Source of the DNA: Actinobacteria bacterium UBA5182
GTDB taxonomy: Bacteria; Actinomycetota; UBA4738
Assembly (NCBI GenBank): GCA_002413185.1
Contig: DHWM01000172.1
Location: 1-18,413, forward strand
Direction of reading: 5' to 3'
DNA length: 18,413 nt
Shown here: one piece after another, positions 6,839 to 13,807 of the stretch
Position numbering within the stretch: the stretch's first letter is position 1
Layout: the number at the start of each line of letters is the position of its first letter
Program-made: the position numbers and the translations under genes
Notes under the pieces: generated by a model
The model's database searches: none
What the model saw: the letters and a program-made list of their open reading frames with translations, nothing else
Told to the model about the DNA's origin: nothing

Positions 6839-8497
6839 CTAGACCTCCATGATCACTGGCACGATAACCGGCTTTCGCTGCGTAATCTCGAAAAAGTACT
6901 TCCCGAGAGCCCGCCTGATGTTCTGCTTCAGGACGCTCGGGTCGGCGACCTCGTCGGCGGCGCTCTGTTTGAGTGCCATCAGGGTGCGCTCCCGGGCCTC
7001 CTCCAGGATGGGCTCGGCGGTCTCGTCGAACACGAATCCCCGGTTGATCACGTCCGGGCCCGCCAGAACCTCGCCGGAGTGAGCGTCGACCGTCACCACC
7101 ACGACCACGATGCCGTCCTCGGCCAGCTTCCTGCGGTCGCGCAGGACGGCGTGGCCGACGTCGCCGATCCCCAGGCCGTCCACGAAGGTCATGCCGGCCT
7201 GCACCCGCTCTCCCCGCCGCAAGGTCTCGCCCAATTCCACCGTGTCGCCGTCCTCGACGATCAGGACATGGTCCTCGGGAATCCCCACCTCCCGGGCCAG
7301 CCTGGCGTGGTGAGCCAGGTGCCGGAGCTCGCCGTGGACGGGAATGAACCACCGCGGCCGAACCAGATTCAGCATGAACTTGAGCTCCTCGGCGGCGGCG
7401 TGGCCGGAGACGTGGACCGGCGAGATCGGCACGTGGAAGACGTTCGCCCCGGTCCGGTACAGGCCGTCCAGCGTCCGGTGGATCGCCGTCTCGTTCCCCG
7501 GGATGACCGAGGATGAGAGCACCACGGTGTCGCCGCGCTCGAGCTTTACCCACTTGTGCTCGTGGGCGGCCATCAGCGAGAGCGCCGACAGTGGCTCGCC
7601 CTGGGAGCCGGTGCAGCACACGACTACCTCCGCTGGATCCATCCCTTCCACCGCCTCGATGGGAACGACGTCCTCCTCGGGCGCCTCCAAGTACCCGATC
7701 GAACGAGACGCTCGGACGCTCTGGTGCATGCTTCGGCCGAGGAACGCCACCTTCCGCCCGGCTCCCCTGGCCGCGTTCACCACCTGTTGGATCCGGTGGA
7801 TGTGGCTGGCGAAGCAGGCCACCACCACCAGCTGGGGCGCGTTCCGGACGATGTCGGCCAGCACCGGCCCCACCGTCCGCTCGCTGAGGGTGCTGCCGGA
7901 GTCCTCGGCGTTGGTCGAATCCGACAGGAACACGTGCACGCCCCGGCTGGCCTCGGCCGCGATGCCCTGGAGGTCGGTCACCCTCCCGTCGATGGGCGTC
8001 TGGTCCAGCTTGAAGTCGCCCGAGTGAAGGAGCGTCCCCGCGGGAAGGTCGATGGCGATGGCGGTCCCGTCGGGAATGGAATGGGACACCCGGTAGAACC
8101 GCAAGGTGAACGGCCCCGTGGTGACCTCTTCCCCCGGGGTCACCTCGTGGAACTCCGCACGATCCCGGACGCCGTGCTCTTCGAGCTTTCCCTCCAGCAG
8201 GGCCAGGGTGAGCCTGGTGGCGTAGATGGGGAGCGAGAACTCCCGGAGCAGGTAGGGGAGCGAGCCCACGTGGTCCTCGTGCCCGTGGGTCAGGGCGACG
8301 GCCTGAAGCCGGTCCTTGCGGTCGCGGAGGTACTGGAAGTCGGGCAGGACCAGGTCGATGCCGGGCATCTCGACCTCCGGGAAGGACAACCCCGCATCCA
8401 GGAGCAGGATGCGCCCGCCGAGCTCGAGGGCCGCCATGTTCCGCCCGATCTCGCCGACGCCGCCCAGGAACACCAGACGAGGATCGTTCGCCCTCAT
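6839..8497 (-). CDS. rnj: Ribonuclease J
   Basis: Metallo-beta-lactamase/beta-CASP nuclease of 552 residues with endonuclease and 5'-3' exonuclease activities on RNA, central to mRNA decay and rRNA maturation in bacteria lacking or supplementing RNase E. The metal-binding motif HGHEDH is at 71-76, LHSGDFKLDQTP in the mid-region, the beta-CASP segment follows, and SGHAAAEELKFML and FIPVHGE near residues 365-390 complete the active site. The ATG at 8497 lies 22 nt after the dapA stop and has no well-spaced ribosome binding site; GAGGT is about 17 nt upstream. A 7-bp inverted repeat flanks this start codon. The gene is followed after 2 nt by ftsK, as in many actinobacteria. Confidence 0.97.
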   Translation of the reverse strand: MRANDPRLVFLGGVGEIGRNMAALELGGRILLLDAGLSFPEVEMPGIDLVLPDFQYLRDRKDRLQAVALTHGHEDHVGSLPYLLREFSLPIYATRLTLALLEGKLEEHGVRDRAEFHEVTPGEEVTTGPFTLRFYRVSHSIPDGTAIAIDLPAGTLLHSGDFKLDQTPIDGRVTDLQGIAAEASRGVHVFLSDSTNAEDSGSTLSERTVGPVLADIVRNAPQLVVVACFASHIHRIQQVVNAARGAGRKVAFLGRSMHQSVRASRSIGYLEAPEEDVVPIEAVEGMDPAEVVVCCTGSQGEPLSALSLMAAHEHKWVKLERGDTVVLSSSVIPGNETAIHRTLDGLYRTGANVFHVPISPVHVSGHAAAEELKFMLNLVRPRWFIPVHGELRHLAHHARLAREVGIPEDHVLIVEDGDTVELGETLRRGERVQAGMTFVDGLGIGDVGHAVLRDRRKLAEDGIVVVVVTVDAHSGEVLAGPDVINRGFVFDETAEPILEEARERTLMALKQSAADEVADPSVLKQNIRRALGKYFFEITQRKPVIVPVIMEV

Positions 8498-8517
8498 GTG
8501 GATCGAAGGACGAACGA
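8484..8517 (-). repeat. Inverted repeat spanning the rnj start codon
   Basis: TCGTTCG and CGAACGA (8484-8490 and 8511-8517) are perfect 7-bp arms 20 nt apart. In the minus-strand transcript the rnj start codon falls in the loop and the only SD-like sequence (GAGGT) borders the upstream arm. A hairpin here could limit initiation. The arms resemble LexA half-sites (CGAAC/GTTCG), but their orientation and 20-nt spacing do not fit a LexA box. Confidence 0.35.
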
Positions 8518-8519
8518 CC

Positions 8520-9404
8520 TCAGAGGACGCCCACTTCGCTCATGGCTCGTTCGATGGCCTGGCGCTCCTCGAGGGTGGCCGGGACGAGGGGAAGGCGGGG
8601 CGGACCGGCGGGGCGCCCCGCGATCTCCAGGGCGGCCTTCACGGGGATCGGGTTCGTGGTGACCCCCATGGCCTTGAACAGGGGACCCAGGTCCTCGTGG
8701 ATCTTCCTGGCCGCGGGAACGTCTCCACCGTCGGCCAGCTCGATCATCTCGCGCATCCGCTCCCCCGCCAGGTGAGAGGCCACGGCGACCACGCCGACCC
8801 CGCCCAGGCAGACGTAGGAGAAGGTGGAAGCGTCGTCTCCGGAATAGACCTCGAAATCAGGGGGGCTCTCCCGGACGATCCGGGTAGCGGCCTGGAAATC
8901 CGAGGTGGCGTCCTTGACCGCGACGATGTTCTCCACCTCGGCCAGCCGGAGGAGCGTGTCGGGTTCGATCACGCAACACGTTCGGCTGGGGATGTTGTAG
9001 AGCATCAGCGGAAGCTCGGTGCAGTCGGCCACCTTGGTGAAGTGGGCGACCAGCCCTCGCTGGGGCGGTCGGTTGTAGTACGGAGTGACGACCAGCACGG
9101 CGTCGGCCCCTGCCTCTTCGGCCATCCTGGTCAGGCCGATGGACTCCTCGGTGTTGTACGTCCCGGTGTTGCAGATGACCGTTCCCAGACCCTCGGCCGC
9201 TTCGATCACCGCGTGGAACAGACGGTCCTTCTCGTCATGCGACAACGTGGGGCCCTCGCCGGTGGTCCCCGCCACGACGAGGCCGTCCGACCCGCTCTCC
9301 AGCAGATACCGGGCCAGATCCTGGGCGCCCTCGAGGTCGAGGCTGTAGTCGTCGCGGAACGGCGTCACCATCGCCGTGATCACCGAACCGAACCTGCCGG
9401 CCAT
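8520..9404 (-). CDS. dapA: 4-hydroxy-tetrahydrodipicolinate synthase
   Basis: Condenses pyruvate with aspartate semialdehyde, the first committed step to diaminopimelate and lysine. The TIM-barrel protein has 294 residues, normal for the family. The active-site residues occur at the E. coli positions shifted by three: T47 and T48 in AGTTGEGPT, Y109/Y110 in TPYYNRPP, Y136 and R141 in LYNIPSRT, and the Schiff-base lysine K164 in VAVKDAT. The ATG at 9404 is chosen because AGGAGG lies 5 nt upstream; a further ATG at 9434 lacks a ribosome binding site. It is divergent from the adenosyltransferase gene and probably heads the dapA-rnj-ftsK unit. dapB lies about 3 kb away on the same strand. Confidence 0.97.
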   Translation of the reverse strand: MAGRFGSVITAMVTPFRDDYSLDLEGAQDLARYLLESGSDGLVVAGTTGEGPTLSHDEKDRLFHAVIEAAEGLGTVICNTGTYNTEESIGLTRMAEEAGADAVLVVTPYYNRPPQRGLVAHFTKVADCTELPLMLYNIPSRTCCVIEPDTLLRLAEVENIVAVKDATSDFQAATRIVRESPPDFEVYSGDDASTFSYVCLGGVGVVAVASHLAGERMREMIELADGGDVPAARKIHEDLGPLFKAMGVTTNPIPVKAALEIAGRPAGPPRLPLVPATLEERQAIERAMSEVGVL

Positions 9405-9453
9405 CGGATCCTCCTTCCCGCGCGGTTGGGGCATCGCGCGAATTGCTCCTGGC

Positions 9454-9460
9454 TATCCTA
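9454..9460. promoter_or_regulatory. Overlapping divergent -10 boxes for pduO and dapA
   Basis: In the 61-bp gap between dapA and pduO the 7-bp TATCCTA gives TATCCT on the plus strand (9454-9459) and TAGGAT on the minus strand (9460-9455). TATCCT is 6 nt from the pduO GTG, so that transcript would be leaderless; TAGGAT would start near 9448 and give dapA a leader of about 44 nt holding its AGGAGG site. -35 boxes are weak on both sides (TTCGTG at 16 nt for dapA). If both work, polymerase cannot use both at once. Confidence 0.45.
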
Positions 9461-9465
9461 GCGGC

Positions 9466-10017
9466 GTGCGCATCTACACGAAGACAGGCGACGACGGAAC
9501 CACGGGGCTTCTCTACGGCGGCAGGATCTCGAAGGCCGACCCGGCGGCGGAGGCGTACGGGAGCGTCGACGAGGCCGTCGCGGCGCTCGGCGTGGCCCGG
9601 GCAGCCGCGCCTTCCAGCGAGCCACGCGAACTGATCCTTCGGCTGCAGCGGGAGCTGTTCGTGGTCGGAGCCGACCTCGCCACGAACCCCGAGCAGCGGG
9701 CCAAGCTCAAGGCCGGCGTGTCCCTGGTGACCGGCGAGATGGTCGACGGGCTGGAGGCCCTGATCGACCGGCTGATCGAGGAGCATCCCCTCCCGCAGGA
9801 GTTCATCGTGCCCGGAGCGAACCCCGTGTCAGCCGCGCTCGACCTGGCACGGGCGCTGGTCCGCAGGGCCGAACGCCGAACCGTGGAGCTTCGAAACGGT
9901 GGCGGCACGGTCAGCGATGATCTGGCCCGCTACCTGAACCGTCTGTCCGACCTTCTGTTCGTCGTGGCGCGCTGGCAGGCGGGGGAATCGCCGGAGGAGC
10001 CGAGCCGCCCCCGCTGA
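9466..10017 (+). CDS. Cob(I)alamin adenosyltransferase, PduO type
   Basis: Transfers the adenosyl group of ATP to cob(I)alamin or cobyrinate diamide, making the adenosyl form of B12. The 183-residue protein has the N-terminal ATP-binding motif YTKTGDDGTTGLL (4-16), FVVGADLAT in the middle, and the C-terminal helix motifs RRAERR and YLNRLSDLLFVVAR. GTG at 9466 is chosen because the conserved N-terminus MRIYTKTGDDG begins there; an open frame starting at 9376 would overlap the dapA start. No Shine-Dalgarno sequence precedes it and a -10 box ends 6 nt upstream, so it is probably leaderless. No other B12 gene is in the window, so this may serve as a salvage enzyme. It is the first of three plus-strand genes. 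Confidence 0.95.
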   Translation: MRIYTKTGDDGTTGLLYGGRISKADPAAEAYGSVDEAVAALGVARAAAPSSEPRELILRLQRELFVVGADLATNPEQRAKLKAGVSLVTGEMVDGLEALIDRLIEEHPLPQEFIVPGANPVSAALDLARALVRRAERRTVELRNGGGTVSDDLARYLNRLSDLLFVVARWQAGESPEEPSRPR

Positions 10018-10067
10018 CCCCCGACGGTCGCTACCATTCGCCGCATCGAGGGAAAGGAGACAGGTCC

Positions 10068-10385
10068 GTGGTTCGCGTGCACATCTGGCTGCGGAAGAAG
10101 GACGAGATGTCGCCCCAGGAATTTCGGGAGTACTGGCTGAACCATCACGCTCCCATCGCTCGGGATGGGTACGAGAAGCTCACCGGCTATCGCGTCGACG
10201 TGGTGACCCGCGTCCCCGACGGCCAGGAAACGCCCTACGACGGGGTGGCCGTGCTGACGTGGGACGCTCGCGAGGACTTCTCGGCCGACATGAGGAGCGA
10301 GGCAGCAGCCCGCGGCACCGAGGACCTGCAGAACTTCACCTCTGCCGCCGGCCTGCTGTTCGTCGAAGAGACGGTGGTGAAGTAG
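10068..10385 (+). CDS. EthD-domain protein
   Basis: Protein of 105 residues with the small dimeric alpha/beta-barrel fold of the EthD family. The N-terminal strand VRVHIWLRKKDEMSPQEFRE is followed by YWLNHHAPIAR (23-33), which carries the family's typical H-x-P segment. EthD was named from an ethyl tert-butyl ether degradation cluster, and most members have no known reaction, so no substrate can be given. It starts with GTG, with AAGGAG 8-9 nt upstream. It lies 50 nt after pduO and 4 nt before the PPOX gene, which suggests co-transcription with the latter. A weak -10-like TACCAT (10032-10037) lies in the gap but lacks a -35 box. Confidence 0.8.
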   Translation: MVRVHIWLRKKDEMSPQEFREYWLNHHAPIARDGYEKLTGYRVDVVTRVPDGQETPYDGVAVLTWDAREDFSADMRSEAAARGTEDLQNFTSAAGLLFVEETVVK

Positions 10386-10389
10386 CGCC

Positions 10390-10806
10390 GTGTCCATGAC
10401 TCCTGGGCAGATCGATGCCTTCCTGGCCGAGCCGCGCATGGCGCACTTCGTCACCATCGGCGGTGACGGCCGAGCACGGGTGCGGCCGGTGTGGTACCTG
10501 TGGCGGGACGGCGTCTTCTGGTTCACGACCCGGACGCAAGCCCGCCACACCGGACGGGACCTCGGGTCGCACCCCGAGGTGGTCATGTCGATCGCTTCGG
10601 AGGACCGCCCCTACCGGGCCGTGATCACCCGAGGCCGTCCCGAGATCCTTCCGAAGGACGAACAGCTCCTGCTGGCCCTCTCCACGCGCTACGGCGACGA
10701 GCAGGCCCGCCGATGGCTGCCAGAGGCCCTGGCCCAGGATGACCGGGTCGTGCTGAAGCTCGTGCCAGAGAGCGTGATCTCCTGGGACTACGGGACGTCG
10801 GACTAG
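10390..10806 (+). CDS. PPOX-class flavin or F420-dependent oxidoreductase
   Basis: Protein of 138 residues with the split-barrel fold of pyridoxamine 5'-phosphate oxidase-like enzymes. MAHFVTIGGDGRARVRPVWY (17-36) and the following DGVFWFTTRTQARHTG match the cofactor-binding half of the barrel. Small stand-alone members of this class in actinobacteria often bind F420 and reduce quinones, biliverdin or other small molecules, whereas others bind FMN or haem, and sequence alone does not decide. True pyridoxal phosphate synthesis is unlikely because the protein is short. It starts at GTG 10390, 4 nt after the EthD stop, with an alternative ATG two codons later. It converges on the PIG-L gene, whose end is 14 nt away. 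Confidence 0.85.
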   Translation: MSMTPGQIDAFLAEPRMAHFVTIGGDGRARVRPVWYLWRDGVFWFTTRTQARHTGRDLGSHPEVVMSIASEDRPYRAVITRGRPEILPKDEQLLLALSTRYGDEQARRWLPEALAQDDRVVLKLVPESVISWDYGTSD

Positions 10807-10820
10807 CGCTCCGCCGGAGG

Positions 10821-11615
10821 TCAGGTGGGGTCGAGGCCGTCGAAGATGTCGTGCAGCCTTTCCCCGCCGGCCTGCCGCTCGGGCCAGGCCTGAACGAAGT
10901 ACTCGGTCCCGAACGCTGTCCCCCGCAGATCTTCGGGGACCACGTCGACCTCGGAGGCCTGAGTCCGATGAGCGTGCAGGGCCTCCATCTTCCGGTCCAG
11001 CACCCCCGCGCAGTCCACCTCGAACGCGATGGAGTCATCGGGGACCCCGCGGGGAACGAAGGGACCATCGGGGTCCCCGACGTCGATCCCGCGCTCCCGC
11101 AGGGTCCGCCACAACGCGTCCCACCGGAGCTTGGGCAGGGCGCCGTGCAGGAGCCGACGGTAGGTGTCCCCGGACCCTTCGCCCGAGGAGAGCCGCAGTC
11201 GGTGGAACGCCTCGGTCGCCGCCTCCCCCGCGGCGATGTGGTCGGAGTGCCTGGTGACCCCCTCCGGGCCGAACGTCAGGACCACATGGGGACGGACAGG
11301 CAGCAAGATCTGAACGATCCGGGCGACCAGTTCGTCCCGCGGCACGTCCTGGAGCTCACCATCCGGATAACCCAAGAAATGGACGTTCGGTTGGCGAACC
11401 CCGAGGATCTCGAGGGACCGTATCTCCTCGCCCTCCCGCACCGTGGTGAGGTTGTCCGGGGTAGCCAAGGAGGGATCGGCGATGATCCCGGCTCCCCCGC
11501 TGGTCGCCACCACCAACGTGTACTCGACATTGTCGCCTTCCATCGCGAGGATGCCGCCGTTCCCGTGGGTGTCGTCGTCGGGGTGCGCGTACACCGCGGC
11601 AAGGCGGAGCGACAC
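10821..11615 (-). CDS. PIG-L family zinc-dependent deacetylase
   Basis: Protein of 264 residues in the PIG-L/LmbE family, which removes acetyl groups from N-acetylglucosamine-type or mycothiol-type substrates. AHPDDD (10-15) supplies zinc ligands H11 and D14 and the probable catalytic base D13; the usual Glu after DD is Asp here. The third ligand is H126 in HSDH (123-126), and LGYPDGEL (81-88) is also typical. MshB, Mca and BshB belong to this family, but no other mycothiol or bacillithiol gene is present, so the substrate is open. It starts with GTG 3 nt after the dapB stop and is probably translated from the same mRNA. It is the last gene of this minus-strand run and faces the PPOX gene. 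Confidence 0.9.
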   Translation of the reverse strand: MSLRLAAVYAHPDDDTHGNGGILAMEGDNVEYTLVVATSGGAGIIADPSLATPDNLTTVREGEEIRSLEILGVRQPNVHFLGYPDGELQDVPRDELVARIVQILLPVRPHVVLTFGPEGVTRHSDHIAAGEAATEAFHRLRLSSGEGSGDTYRRLLHGALPKLRWDALWRTLRERGIDVGDPDGPFVPRGVPDDSIAFEVDCAGVLDRKMEALHAHRTQASEVDVVPEDLRGTAFGTEYFVQAWPERQAGGERLHDIFDGLDPT

Positions 11616-11618
11616 GGC

Positions 11619-12431
11619 TCAGGCCCGCTCGTCGGTATCCAGGTCGAGCAGGGGCTCCAGCCCCACGGTGAGCCCGGGCCGCGAGATGACAGCCTTGACG
11701 GCCATGATGACCCCCGGCATGAAGGACACGCGTTGGGAGGAGTCGTGCCGGATGGTGAGCGTCTGGCCAAGGCCTCCGAAGATGACCTCCTGGTGCGCTA
11801 CCAGACCGGGGAGCCGGACCGAATGCACCCGGATGCCCTGTACGTCACCGCCGCGAACTCCTTCGACCGACTCCCCGGTCGGGCCAGACCACTCCTGGCG
11901 CCGGGCCTTCGCCATGCGCTCGGCGGTCGCCATCGCGGTGCCGGAGGGCGCGTCGAGCTTGCCTTCGTGGTGGAGCTCGACGATCTCCGCAGCGGGGAAG
12001 AACCGGGCGGCCTGCTCCGCGAAGCGCTGCAGCAGAACCGCTCCGATGGCGAAGTTTGGCGCCACCACCACGTTCGACTCGTTGCCCTCTTCTGCCAGCA
12101 GTCGCTCGATCTCGGCCAGCTCCCCCGGCCCGACACCGGTCGTCCCGACCACGATGTGCATGGCATGCTCGATGGCCCACCGGACATTGTCCATGACGGC
12201 CTCCGGCTCGGTGAAGTCGACCGCCACTTCGGTCTCGGCCTGGAGCAACGTGTCCAGGCCGTCCGAGATCTGGACGTTGACGTCGGGCCGCCCGATCATC
12301 AGGCCGAGGTGCTCTCCCCCGAGCGAGGGGTTGATGCCTGCCACCAGGGCAAGATCGGGGTGCTCGGCGACGGCCTGGCACACCAGGCGCCCCATCCGGC
12401 CGGCCGCGCCCAGGACGCCGACCCGGATCAC
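11619..12431 (-). CDS. dapB: 4-hydroxy-tetrahydrodipicolinate reductase
   Basis: NAD(P)H-dependent reductase acting directly after DapA in diaminopimelate and lysine synthesis. The 270-residue protein has the N-terminal nucleotide-binding motif VGVLGAAGRMGR (4-15), VGTTG at 95-99, APNFAIG at 124-130, and the substrate motif ELHHEGKLDAPSGTA (152-166), which contains the catalytic His pair and Lys158. Length is normal. The GTG start overlaps the stop of the M16 peptidase gene as GTGA, so translation is probably coupled. An M16 gene next to dapB downstream of pnp is common in actinobacteria and Firmicutes. Confidence 0.97.
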   Translation of the reverse strand: MIRVGVLGAAGRMGRLVCQAVAEHPDLALVAGINPSLGGEHLGLMIGRPDVNVQISDGLDTLLQAETEVAVDFTEPEAVMDNVRWAIEHAMHIVVGTTGVGPGELAEIERLLAEEGNESNVVVAPNFAIGAVLLQRFAEQAARFFPAAEIVELHHEGKLDAPSGTAMATAERMAKARRQEWSGPTGESVEGVRGGDVQGIRVHSVRLPGLVAHQEVIFGGLGQTLTIRHDSSQRVSFMPGVIMAVKAVISRPGLTVGLEPLLDLDTDERA

Positions 12432-13807
12432 TCCGAGCGGCCTCCCGCGCCACCGGCGGTCACGGCCGCGACCGTCTGACCGCTCCCTCCGCCCCAGCCT
12501 TCGGTGGCTCCGGTGAACGCGTCCGGCTCGAACGGGCCGATCACGGCCAGCGACATCGGGCGGGTGAACACGTCCCCGGCCACCCGCTTGGCGTCCTCGG
12601 GGGTGACGGCCTCGATCCTGGCGAGCACCTCATCCACCGAGAGGATCTCTCCATGGCTGATCTCCGAGCGTCCCACCCGCGACATCCGCCCGCTGGTGTC
12701 CTCGAGGGACAGCACCAGGGAGCCCTTCATGTGGCCCTTGGCCCGGTCGAGCTCCGTCTTCGTGATCCCATTCCCGGCGATGTCCTCCATCTCCCGCCGG
12801 GCGATCGAGACGACCTCGTCGGCCCGGGCCGGCGTGGTGCCGGCGTACACCGCGAACATCCCGGTCTCGGCGAACATCGAGTGGTAGCAGAACACCGAGT
12901 AGGCCAGCCCGCGCTTCTCCCGGATCTCCTGGAACAGCCGGGAGGACATCCCGCCGCCTAGCGCCGAGTTCACCACGCCGAAGGCGAACCGGTCGGGATC
13001 CTTCCGCGAGTGGGCGCTCGTGCCCAGACAGATGTGGGCCTGCTCCGTGGTACGGCGCTTCACGACGGAGGCGCCCGACACGGGCGGGACGCCGCCCCCC
13101 TTTCGAGACCGTGGAGAGAGCGCGTCGGAGATCTTCGGCCCGGTGTCCATGTGCCGTTCCACCAGCGAGCAGAGATCCCGGTGTCGCAAGTTCCCCGCGG
13201 CCGCCACCACGAAGTGGGGGGGCTTGTACAGGCGGTCGTAGAACCGTTTGACCTGGTCACGGGCCATGGCCGTGATCGTGTCGCGGGTCCCCAAGACCGG
13301 GCGCCCCAGCGGGTGGCCCTGCCAGAGCGTTTCGGCGAACAGGTCGTGGATGAGGTCGTCGGGAGCATCGTCCTGCCGGTTGATCTCCTCCAGGATGACC
13401 AGGCGCTCCTGGTCCACGTCCGCCTTGGCGATGACCGAGCGCTGGAGCATGTCGCTCATGTACTCGACGGCCATCCCGAGATCCTGGTCTCTGACCCGGC
13501 AGTAGTAACACGTGTATTCCTTCGCGGTGAACGCGTTGAGATCCCCTCCCACCGCGTCGAACGCTTCGGCGATGTCCTGCGCCGTTCGGCTCTTGGTGCC
13601 CTTGAACAGCAGGTGCTCCAGGAAGTGCGAGGCTCCCGAGATCGCCGGGCGCTCGTCTCGAGAGCCGACGTCCACCCACACCCCGAGGGCGACCGAGCGC
13701 ATGCCCGGCATCTCCTCGGTGACGACCCGGAGGCCGGAGCGGTATTCGGTTCGAGAGAGCCCCTGCTCGCTGCGGCGAGCGGGCGGGCGCGTGGTGCGGG
13801 GAGTCAA
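12428..13807 (-). CDS. M16 family zinc metallopeptidase
   Basis: Pitrilysin/processing-peptidase homologue of 459 residues, the length of a two-domain half-clamshell that works as a homodimer. The inverted zinc motif HFLEH is at 61-65 (ligands H61 and H65, catalytic E64), and the third ligand is a Glu at 140 or 141 in LEEINRQDD. The C-terminal half has GGGMSSRLFQEIREKRGLAY, the substrate-side motif of active M16 subunits. No signal peptide is seen, so it should act in the cytoplasm on small or unfolded peptides; its substrate is unknown. It starts with TTG overlapping the pnp stop as TTGA, without a strong ribosome binding site. A slightly later start is possible, as the first 18 or so residues look unconserved. 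Confidence 0.93.
   Translation of the reverse strand: MTPRTTRPPARRSEQGLSRTEYRSGLRVVTEEMPGMRSVALGVWVDVGSRDERPAISGASHFLEHLLFKGTKSRTAQDIAEAFDAVGGDLNAFTAKEYTCYYCRVRDQDLGMAVEYMSDMLQRSVIAKADVDQERLVILEEINRQDDAPDDLIHDLFAETLWQGHPLGRPVLGTRDTITAMARDQVKRFYDRLYKPPHFVVAAAGNLRHRDLCSLVERHMDTGPKISDALSPRSRKGGGVPPVSGASVVKRRTTEQAHICLGTSAHSRKDPDRFAFGVVNSALGGGMSSRLFQEIREKRGLAYSVFCYHSMFAETGMFAVYAGTTPARADEVVSIARREMEDIAGNGITKTELDRAKGHMKGSLVLSLEDTSGRMSRVGRSEISHGEILSVDEVLARIEAVTPEDAKRVAGDVFTRPMSLAVIGPFEPDAFTGATEGWGGGSGQTVAAVTAGGAGGRSE

Noticed and set aside
6837..7619. Upstream extension of ftsK to 7619
   Set aside because: This part is the RNase J gene read in another frame. The ATG at 6836 has a strong ribosome binding site directly after the RNase J stop.
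8484..8517. LexA box at the rnj start
   Set aside because: The half-sites are in the order GTTCG then CGAAC and 20 nt or more apart, whereas a LexA box needs CGAAC-N4-GTTCG.
10807..10820. Terminator between the convergent PPOX and PIG-L genes
   Set aside because: Only a CTCC/GGAG stem with a 3-nt loop and no T-tract is present, too weak to call.
10851..12479. 542-codon plus-strand open frame opposite the PIG-L and dapB genes
   Set aside because: Antisense shadow; both minus-strand genes have intact catalytic motifs.
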